A DNA stretch of 5,006 nt from positions 1-5,006 of the forward strand of contig JAADFM010000101.1 of assembly GCA_013152845.1 (NCBI GenBank), given 5' to 3'. Under the pieces are notes generated by a model that saw only the letters and a list, made by a program, of their open reading frames with translations, was not told the origin of the DNA and ran no database searches. Shown piece after piece: positions 1-5,006 of this stretch (within the stretch, counting starts at the first letter, position 1; the number at the start of each line of letters is the position of its first letter). Made by a program: the position numbers and the translations under genes. The stretch comes from Methanobacteriota archaeon (lineage in GTDB: Archaea > Hydrothermarchaeota > Hydrothermarchaeia > Hydrothermarchaeales > JAADFM01).

Positions 1-2473
1 TGTAGCCGAACAGCCCTGTGTCGATGCATATCAGCCGCCCGGTGAACCTCCAGGTCCCGTCCCCCACCTCCTCCGGGGCGAGGGTCACTGCCCTGCCCCC
101 TGATATCCCGCCGTGGTGGTCCAGCCTCCCGTAGTAGACCTCCACTGCGACGTCCTCCGGGCTCAGCTCCCCGAGCTCCACCTCGACCTCCACGTGGAGT
201 TCGGTCCCGACTTTCAGTTCCCGGCTGGGGCCGGTGCTCACGCGGCCTATCCTTATCCCGTCCCAGGCCTTTCGGACCCGTTCCTTCCATGCGGCCAGGG
301 CCCGGGCCTTCTCCATGTCCCTGTCGGCCAGGGCGTTGTACCTCTCCAGGGCGGGCCGGTAGAGTCTCTCGTAGTATTCGATGAGCATCCTGTCGGTGCA
401 GTAGACCGGGCACAGTTCCTTCATGGACGCCTTCATCTTGTGGATCCAGCCCCTGGGGATGCCCTCCTCGTCCCTGGCATAGAAGAGGGGGACCACCTCC
501 TTCTCCAGGAGGTCGTAGATGGCGTTGGACTCAACCTCGTCCTGGTACTCCTGGTCCTCGTAGACCTCCCCCTTGCCCACGGCCCAGCCCACCTCGGGGT
601 CGTAGGCCTCGTCCCACCACCCGTCCAGGGTCCCCATGTTCAGGATGCCGTTGGCCGCTGCCTTCATGCCGGAGGTACCGCTGGCCTCCAGGTTCCTCAA
701 GGGGGTGGCAAGCCAGATATCGCACCCCTTCACCATCTGGCGGGCCACGAAGGCGTCGTAGTCGGCGATGAAGACCACCTTACCCCAGAAATCCGGGTCC
801 CGGGTGATATGGATGACCTCCTTTATGATGTCCTTGCCCTGCTGGTCCTGGGGGTGGGCCTTCCCGGCGAAGATGAGCTGGACGGGCCGCTGGGGGTCGG
901 AGAGTATCCTCTTCAGCCGCTCCCGGTCCCTGAGGATGAGGGTGGCCCTCTTGTAGGCGGCAAAGCGGCGGGCGAACCCGATGGTCAGGGCCCTGGGGTC
1001 CAGGACGGTCTCGGCCCGGTCCTGGTCGGCCCTGGGCATCCCCCGCATCCTGAGCTGTTCCCTGAACCTCTTCCTGGCCAGCTCCACGAGGTTCTGGCGC
1101 CGCCTTTCGTGGGACTCCCAGAGGTCCTTTTCGGGTATCCGGTCCACCCCCTCCCAGAGCTCTTCCCTGTGGGGTGTCCTGGCCCATGCCGGGCCCAGAT
1201 ACCGGTCGAAGAGCTGGCTCATCTCCCTGGATACCCAGGTCCGGTAGTGGACGCCGTTGGTGATGTGCGTGATGGGCACCTCGTCCACCGGGACGCCGGG
1301 CCAGACGTCCTTCCAGAGGGAGCGGGAGACCCTGCCGTGGAGCCTGCTGACCCCGTTGATGCCGGCGGAGAGCTTAAGCGCCAGCACCGCCATGGAGAAC
1401 TCCCCGTCCGGGGCCCCGTCCCCAGGGCTGCCCAGGGCCAGGAAGGTCTCCCTCGGGATGAGCTCGTAGAAGGAGGAGAAGTACTTGTCAATGAGCTCAT
1501 GGGGGAAGACGTCGATGCCTGCCGGGACCGGTGTGTGAGTGGTGAAGACGTTGCCGGCCCGGGTGAGCTCGAAGGCCTCGGGGTAGGAGAGGCCCCGGCC
1601 TTCCATGTAGTTCCGGATGCGCTCAAGGGCCGAGAAGGCCGAGTGCCCCTCGTTCATGTGGTAGACCTTGGGGTCTATCCCCAGGGCGCGGAGGGCCCGC
1701 ACGCCCCCCATGCCGAGCAGGATCTCCTGTTTGATGCGCATCTCCCGGTCCCCGCCGTAGAGCTGGGCCGTGATGCCCCGGTCCTCCCAGGAGTTCTCCG
1801 GGATGTTGGTGTCCAGGAGGTAGAGGGGGACCCTTCCCACCTGGACCCTCCAGACCTGGGCGTGGACCACCCGGCCGGGCATCTCCACCGAGACCTTCAC
1901 CGGGCTGCCCCCGGAGTCGGTCTCCAGGATGAGGGGCATGTTGTAGAAGTCGTTTACGGGATAGGTCTCCCCCTGCCAGCCCTCCACGTTGAGGTACTGC
2001 TTGAAGTACCCGAGCTGGTAGAGGAGCCCAACTCCAACCAGGGGCAGGCCCAGGTCGCTGGCGGACTTGAGGTGGTCCCCGGAGAGCATGCCCAGCCCCC
2101 CGGAGTAGAAGGGCAGGCACTCGGTGATGCCGAACTCCATGGAGAAGTAGGCGATGAGTGGCTCCCCGGCGTCCTCCCCGTACCAGGTCGGGGCGGACAT
2201 GTACTCCTGGAACTCCCCCCACACCCTGTCCAGCTGGGCCAGGAACTCCTGGTCAGCGGCCAGCTCTTCCAGGCGTTCCTGGGGGATGTTGCCGATGACC
2301 TTGACGGGGTTGTGGTAGAACTCCTCCCAGAGCTTGGGCTCTAGGCGCTGGAAGAGGTCCACCGCACCCCAGTTCCAGGACCACCAGAGGTTGTAGGCCA
2401 GCTCCTCCAGGCGCTTGAGCTCCTCGGGGAGGTTGGGCCCTACCTTGAATGTGTTGACGGGTTTGATGTCCAT
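1..2473 (-). CDS. glgP: Alpha-glucan (glycogen/maltodextrin) phosphorylase, GT35 family, 3' end cut by window edge
   Basis: This enzyme releases glucose-1-phosphate from the non-reducing ends of alpha-1,4-glucans in the cytoplasm, using phosphate and pyridoxal phosphate. The minus strand reads 824 codons without a stop from ATG 2473 to the left edge. Residues about 10-115 match the N-terminal DUF3417-type region of the shorter bacterial/archaeal phosphorylases (LAYNLWWSWN near the start). Then come YFSMEFGI and the glycine-rich GGLGMLSGDH (about 109-134), MNEGHSAF (273-280), FTTHTPVPAG (310-319, catalytic-region His313), THITNGVH, and IGFARRFAAYKRA (from 498). EASGTSGMKAA contains Lys604, the expected PLP Schiff-base lysine. 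A beta-rich tail follows from about 755. The family is about 850 residues long, so probably only a few dozen residues are missing. GGAG at 2480-2483, six bases ahead, supports ATG 2473; an in-frame GTG at 2485 is less likely because it overlaps that site. The family assignment is firm. Choosing between the names glgP and malP is not possible from sequence alone. Confidence 0.96.
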   Translation of the reverse strand, partial: MDIKPVNTFKVGPNLPEELKRLEELAYNLWWSWNWGAVDLFQRLEPKLWEEFYHNPVKVIGNIPQERLEELAADQEFLAQLDRVWGEFQEYMSAPTWYGEDAGEPLIAYFSMEFGITECLPFYSGGLGMLSGDHLKSASDLGLPLVGVGLLYQLGYFKQYLNVEGWQGETYPVNDFYNMPLILETDSGGSPVKVSVEMPGRVVHAQVWRVQVGRVPLYLLDTNIPENSWEDRGITAQLYGGDREMRIKQEILLGMGGVRALRALGIDPKVYHMNEGHSAFSALERIRNYMEGRGLSYPEAFELTRAGNVFTTHTPVPAGIDVFPHELIDKYFSSFYELIPRETFLALGSPGDGAPDGEFSMAVLALKLSAGINGVSRLHGRVSRSLWKDVWPGVPVDEVPITHITNGVHYRTWVSREMSQLFDRYLGPAWARTPHREELWEGVDRIPEKDLWESHERRRQNLVELARKRFREQLRMRGMPRADQDRAETVLDPRALTIGFARRFAAYKRATLILRDRERLKRILSDPQRPVQLIFAGKAHPQDQQGKDIIKEVIHITRDPDFWGKVVFIADYDAFVARQMVKGCDIWLATPLRNLEASGTSGMKAAANGILNMGTLDGWWDEAYDPEVGWAVGKGEVYEDQEYQDEVESNAIYDLLEKEVVPLFYARDEEGIPRGWIHKMKASMKELCPVYCTDRMLIEYYERLYRPALERYNALADRDMEKARALAAWKERVRKAWDGIRIGRVSTGPSRELKVGTELHVEVEVELGELSPEDVAVEVYYGRLDHHGGISGGRAVTLAPEEVGDGTWRFTGRLICIDTGLFGY

Positions 2474-2555
2474 GAAGGTCTCCACATACTTATCTTTTGA
2501 GAGATGTAAAAACCTTTCGCAGTAGATTTCCGACGTTATGGGGGCGGTATAGGTC
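2474..2555. promoter_or_regulatory. Divergent intergenic region with weak archaeal-type promoter candidates
   Basis: This 82-base gap lies between the divergent phosphorylase and GTPase genes, so both promoters should sit here. On the minus strand, GCGAAAGGTTTTTACATC (about 2503-2520) could be a BRE plus TATA element. Start of transcription would then fall near 2482, giving a leader of about ten bases that carries the GGAG site. On the plus strand, CTTATCTTTT (2489-2498) is a poor TATA candidate that would give a leader of about 35 bases. GGGGGCGGT (2540-2548), seven bases before ATG 2556, is a plausible ribosome binding site. No clear operator palindrome is visible. The box assignments are inference. 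Confidence 0.4.
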
Positions 2556-3657
2556 ATGCCCAGCTTTGAAGAGCAGATAAGGGCCATCGAGGAGGAGATA
2601 CGCAGGACCCCCTACAACAAGGCCACCCAGCACCACATCGGCCGCCTCAAGGCCAAGATTGCAAGGCTCAAGGAGGAGGCCGAGAAGAGGGCCCAGGCAT
2701 CGGGGGGTGCCAGGCCCGGCTACTCCATCAGGAAGGGCGGGGATGCCACGGTGGTCCTGGTGGGCTTCCCGTCTGTTGGCAAGTCCACCCTCTTGAACCA
2801 GCTGACAAACGCCGAGTCCGAGGTGGGCTCCTATGATTTCACCACGTTGAGGGTCGTGCCGGGCATGATGGAGTACGAGGGGGCGAGAATCCAGGTCCTG
2901 GACGTGCCGGGCATCGTCCACGGGGCGGCCTCGGGCCGGGGCAGGGGGCGGGAGGTCATCGGCGTCATGCGGAGCGCAGACCTGGTGCTGTTCGTCATCG
3001 ACGTCTTCAACCTGGAGCAGTACCGGGTCCTGGCAGGGGAACTCTACAATGCGGGCATGCGCCTGGACGCACGGCCCAGGGACGTCAAGATAAAGAGGAA
3101 GGCCCGGGGGGGTCTGACCATCTCCAGCACCGTGGAGCTCAGGAAGATTGACGAGAAGACCGTAAAGGCCATCCTGGCCGAGTACCGCCTCCACAACGCG
3201 GACGTCATCTTCAGGGAGGACGCCACCCCCGACGAGTTCCTGGACGTCCTCACCGGCAACCGGGTCTACGTGCCCTCGGTGGTGGCGTTGAACAAGGTGG
3301 ACCTGGTCAAGGAGGACTATCTGGCCGAGGTGAGAAAGGAGATACCCGAGTTCATCCCTATCTCGGCCGAGGAGGGGACCAACCTGGAGGAGCTGAGGCG
3401 GGCCATATACAGGAAGCTGGACTTCATCCGGGTCTATATGAAGCCCCAGGGGGAGAAGGCCGACCTGGAGGAGCCCATGGTGGTCATGCGCGGCTCGACC
3501 ATCGCGGACATCTGCGACCGCCTCCACCGGGACTTCCGCCCGAAACTTCCGCTACGCCCGCATCTGGGGCAGGTCCGCAAAGTTCGCAGGCCAGCGGGCC
3601 GGGCTGGGGCACGTCCTCGAGGACGGGGACATCGTGAGTATCGTCATCAGGAAGTGA
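2556..3657 (+). CDS. drg: DRG-family (Obg superfamily) GTPase with TGS domain; reading frame broken by an apparent 1-base insertion
   Basis: This is an archaeal homologue of the developmentally regulated GTP-binding proteins, cytoplasmic GTPases thought to act with ribosomes in translation. Residues 1-60 are charged and helical. All G motifs are present: P-loop GFPSVGKST (70-78), switch I FTTLRVVPG (95-103), DVPG (116-119), NKVD (246-249) and SAEEG (270-274). The family's inserted domain lies at about 160-230, and the TGS domain starts near 291. The original frame reads well to residue 328 (HRDFR), then degenerates and stops at 3677. Dropping one C from the run at 3539-3541 gives HRDFR joined to RNFRYARIWGRSAKFAG and ending LEDGDIVSIVIRK at TGA 3655-3657. 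The corrected protein is 366 residues, a normal family length. ATG 2556 is chosen because the upstream in-frame ATG at 2538 meets TAG after four codons. The family is certain; whether the break exists in the organism is not known. Confidence 0.95.
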
Positions 3658-3695
3658 CGTTGGGCGGGCTCACGTAGAATAGACATCGGTTGCGT
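3658..3695. other. Short convergent intergenic gap
   Basis: These 38 bases separate the corrected stop of the GTPase gene from the stop of the convergent exported-protein gene. I see no hairpin and no clear oligo-T terminator on either strand. Base composition starts to fall here, from the GC-rich left part towards the poorer right flank. Confidence 0.5.
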
Positions 3696-4262
3696 TCATA
3701 TCAAAAACAGTAAGTATCTCTTCACCAGGAATGGCATAGGAGCCAGTAATATCAGCAATATTGGGCCACAGACGCCCTTGTTCTTTTCTTCGAAGATTAT
3801 CTCAGGAATTGCCTGCTGGTTCTCCCAAAAAACGGAGTTGCTTTCAATCCTATCCGGAGTTACATCAGAACTCACAAATCGATATCCCTGGGGTAGTTCA
3901 ACCTTCAATGTCGAGACATCATCAAGATTCCCACCAAAGTCCCGACTTTCGATTGTATACCTACCTCCATCTGCGTTCACGATTTTAGTATCAAAAGTCA
4001 CCAATAATGTCGGCGAGGCCGTGATGGAAAGGTTTTCCACACTTCCGAATACCCCTGCCATTTGATCCCTGTAAATCCCTTTGACCTCATCCGACCCTAT
4101 TATCGCCCTGGCCTCTGGCCCCAGGGCCTGCCCGGAATCAATGGTGACATGTACTGAAAAATCATCCCTGACCGTCAGGGTCATCTCAGAGCCCGATGCG
4201 GCCCAGCAGGGCGAAATAAAAAGAAAATAGGCAGTTAACAGCACAAAGATAGTTTTGGCCAT
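3696..4262 (-). CDS. Exported protein of unknown function with signal peptide and C-terminal hydrophobic anchor (188 aa)
   Basis: I do not recognise the family. Residues 1-22 look like a secretion signal: Lys3, a hydrophobic core FVLLTAYFLFI, then CWAAS as a possible cleavage region. Residues about 25-160 are polar and rich in predicted beta strands, with alternating stretches such as MTLTVRDDFSVHVTI and SPTLLVTFDTKIV. The end, PILLILLAPMPFLVKRYLLFLI (about 167-188), is hydrophobic with a Lys-Arg pair and could be a membrane anchor. This suggests a protein facing outside and held at the membrane. ATG 4262 is the first possible start after an in-frame TGA at 4272-4274. It lacks an obvious ribosome binding site but has an AT-rich element about 27 bases upstream, which fits a leaderless transcript. 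GC content is well below that of the two left-hand genes. The last hydrophobic residues end abruptly, so a truncated C-terminus is possible. Confidence 0.75.
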   Translation of the reverse strand: MAKTIFVLLTAYFLFISPCWAASGSEMTLTVRDDFSVHVTIDSGQALGPEARAIIGSDEVKGIYRDQMAGVFGSVENLSITASPTLLVTFDTKIVNADGGRYTIESRDFGGNLDDVSTLKVELPQGYRFVSSDVTPDRIESNSVFWENQQAIPEIIFEEKNKGVCGPILLILLAPMPFLVKRYLLFLI

Positions 4263-4280
4263 GGGAGATACTCAACGGTG

Positions 4281-4295
4281 TGATATTAATATTTT
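4281..4295 (-). promoter_or_regulatory. TATA-like promoter element for the 188-aa exported protein gene, probably leaderless
   Basis: Read on the minus strand this is AAAATATTAATATCA, centred about 27 bases before ATG 4262. Archaeal TATA boxes lie about 25-27 bases ahead of the transcription start, so the start would fall on or next to the ATG. The absence of a Shine-Dalgarno sequence before the ATG fits a leaderless message. The A-rich bases just upstream could serve as the BRE. The spacing and sequence are seen; promoter activity is inferred. Confidence 0.5.
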
Positions 4296-4296
4296 C

Positions 4297-4368
4297 TGAC
4301 TCCGAGACCATGGTGCCGTTGTCGTCGTAGAAGAAGTTGGTGGTCTGGGCGGAGGATGCCGGGGTCAT
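4297..4368 (-). pseudogene. Possible relic of a YD/RHS-repeat protein
   Basis: On the minus strand this stretch reads TPASSAQTTNFFYDDNGTMV then SESE. The piece TNFFYDDNGTMVS resembles one unit of the YD repeat (a Tyr-Asp pair followed by an Asn-Gly turn) found in RHS-type surface and toxin-delivery proteins. The fragment is visibly GC-richer than the DNA on both sides, and the frame loses this character at the AT-rich promoter element near 4295. An ATG at 4366-4368 opens this frame for 60 codons to 4186. However, its second half runs out of frame through the signal-peptide gene and has no family character, so I do not call it a working gene. One repeat unit is thin evidence, and chance resemblance is possible. 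Confidence 0.3.
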
Positions 4369-4808
4369 TGTGAATTCTTCACTGGTTCAATTAACTGTTC
4401 TTTCAACCTTAAAAAGAGGACAAATAATACTAGACCTACAAAATTCACTCCTACTCTTAAAAATAGCCAATCTCCCTTCATAAAAAAAGTATTGTGGAAC
4501 TCAAAACCAATTTGAAGAAAATATGATATATTAAATGTAGGAGTGCTTATCTGAATTATTGGAATTTGTAATGCCGCCCAAATTAATGAAAGATACCACC
4601 CTAATTTATCTCCCTTAAACAATAAAAATACAGCGATAACTCCCATAAAAGAGACTCCGACTGTAAAGAAGAATAAAAGTTGAGAGGGTTGTAAATTCCG
4701 TAGGAACAGGTATATAAATCCTATAAAAGAAAAAATACTGACAGCAAATTCATACCAAACAATTATTTTCGAAATCGCCTTCGGGAAACTGTTTTTCAAA
4801 AGTATCAT
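4365..4808 (-). CDS. Four-helix integral membrane protein of unknown function (147 aa)
   Basis: I do not recognise the family. Hydrophobic segments at about residues 14-37, 43-64, 69-87 and 117-134 predict four membrane helices, with short charged loops such as KGDKLG (65-70) and a charged C-terminus (LRLKEQLIEPVKNSQ). The gene is very AT-rich (about 32-35% GC in the lines counted), unlike the phosphorylase and GTPase genes, which points to foreign origin. Its ATG overlaps the TGA of the gene upstream by four bases (ATGA), suggesting co-transcription and coupled translation. The start is uncertain. AGGGGATGAT (4811-4802) resembles the archaeal AGGAGGTGAT binding site, covers the ATG, and sits four bases before an in-frame TTG at 4799, which may be the true start. 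The stop lies in CAATGA, shared with the ATG of the YD-like fragment. Confidence 0.7.
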   Translation of the reverse strand: MILLKNSFPKAISKIIVWYEFAVSIFSFIGFIYLFLRNLQPSQLLFFFTVGVSFMGVIAVFLLFKGDKLGWYLSLIWAALQIPIIQISTPTFNISYFLQIGFEFHNTFFMKGDWLFLRVGVNFVGLVLFVLFLRLKEQLIEPVKNSQ

Positions 4809-5006
4809 CCCCTTGACAACGTGATAATTTTGAGAATTACATAGGCAACGATAATATAAATAATAGATACTGAAGTAGCAATAATTCTAAATTTAGTATG
4901 GGATCTAATCGCTCGAATAACTTCAATAATCCATATAACAAATAAAGTTACCACATAAAAATTTTGAAGGGGAATCATTTTACTGATAGATGTTGCTTGG
5001 ATATAA
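4805..5006 (-). CDS. Small hydrophobic membrane protein, 5' end open at window edge or 57 aa from an internal ATG
   Basis: I do not recognise the family. From ATG 4978 the minus strand encodes 57 residues, starting MIPLQNFYVVTLFVIWI and ending IITLSRG at TGA 4807-4805. Two hydrophobic stretches, about residues 7-20 and 30-53, are separated by the basic linker IRAIRSHTKFR, which suggests two membrane helices. The frame stays open upstream to the window edge (reading YIQATSISK before the Met). No ribosome binding site is visible ahead of ATG 4978, so this may be the C-terminal part of a longer membrane protein. The GC content is about 28-35%. It overlaps the next gene by four bases, so the two probably form an operon. 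The overlap and a continuous hydrophobic frame support a real gene; its full length cannot be told from here. Confidence 0.6.
   Translation of the reverse strand, partial: YIQATSISKMIPLQNFYVVTLFVIWIIEVIRAIRSHTKFRIIATSVSIIYIIVAYVILKIITLSRG

Noticed and set aside
113..2344. A 743-codon open frame on the plus strand
   Set aside because: It lies wholly antisense to the phosphorylase gene, whose conserved motifs run without a break. The shadow protein is low-complexity, dominated by G, P, V, L, H and D with no recognisable domain, as expected opposite a GC-rich gene.
2490..3527. A 345-codon open frame on the minus strand
   Set aside because: It is the reverse-strand shadow of the DRG GTPase, whose G motifs are intact on the plus strand. 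It also crosses the divergent intergenic region and shows no domain.
3539..3545. Programmed +1 frameshift site
   Set aside because: CGC-CCG-AAA is not a known slippery motif and no stimulatory stop or structure is evident. An insertion in a C run is the simpler explanation.
3658..3677. The extended, uncorrected C-terminus of the GTPase (stop at 3677)
   Set aside because: Residues after 328 in this frame are arginine-, proline- and glycine-rich nonsense, while the +1 frame gives the conserved TGS ending.
3761..4065. Short open frames on the plus strand opposite the exported-protein gene
   Set aside because: They have no plausible composition or binding site. The minus-strand frame has a signal peptide and a promoter-spaced start.
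4186..4368. A 60-codon minus-strand gene beginning at the ATG that overlaps the stop of the 147-aa gene
   Set aside because: Its first third is the YD-like fragment, and the rest is an out-of-frame reading of the signal-peptide gene. No ribosome binding site precedes it.
4370..4382. Small inverted repeat GTGAATTCTTCAC as a terminator or recombination site
   Set aside because: Five-base arms with a three-base loop occur often by chance. It lies inside the end of the 147-aa gene, with no T-run after it on the minus strand.

Overview
This window looks like archaeal chromosome, probably from a euryarchaeon-like lineage that I cannot place more precisely. Two things suggest this. One is a DRG-type (Obg-family) GTPase with an N-terminal helical region, an inserted domain and a C-terminal TGS domain, a form typical of archaea and eukaryotes. 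The other is an archaeal/bacterial-type alpha-glucan phosphorylase written in a GC-rich code with heavy use of AGG arginine and GAG glutamate codons. Promoter-like sequences are also easier to read as BRE/TATA than as -35/-10.

Layout. From the left edge to about 2473, the minus strand encodes one long uninterrupted reading frame, an alpha-glucan phosphorylase (GT35). Its start is in the window and its last residues lie beyond base 1. Because it runs off the edge, it is easily hidden by the long shadow frames on the opposite strand. An 82-base divergent intergenic region (2474-2555) separates it from the DRG-family GTPase on the plus strand (2556-3657). The GTPase frame is broken by an apparent one-base insertion at 3539-3541. 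In the +1 frame the sequence continues as a perfectly good TGS-domain tail, so this is either a sequencing/assembly error or a very recent mutation.

Right of about 3658 the character changes. Sampled lines fall from about 68% GC in the phosphorylase gene to about 43-52% in the next gene (3696-4262, minus) and about 28-35% from 4370 to the right edge. This flank holds three unrecognised minus-strand genes, all predicted to be secreted or membrane proteins. From the right edge inward they are: a small hydrophobic protein, partial or 57 aa; a four-helix membrane protein of 147 aa, coupled to it by a 4-base overlap; and a 188-aa exported protein with a signal peptide and a C-terminal hydrophobic segment. 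A short GC-rich fragment at 4297-4368, reading like a piece of a YD/RHS repeat, is wedged between the last two. The 188-aa gene appears to have its own promoter, placed for a leaderless transcript.

Functionally, the left part is housekeeping: glycogen/maltodextrin breakdown and a ribosome-associated GTPase. The right part is accessory DNA that looks acquired. I see no RNA gene, CRISPR array, insertion sequence or intact mobile element, and the sequence does not establish a new biological system. The low-GC membrane-protein cassette is the only candidate for something undescribed.
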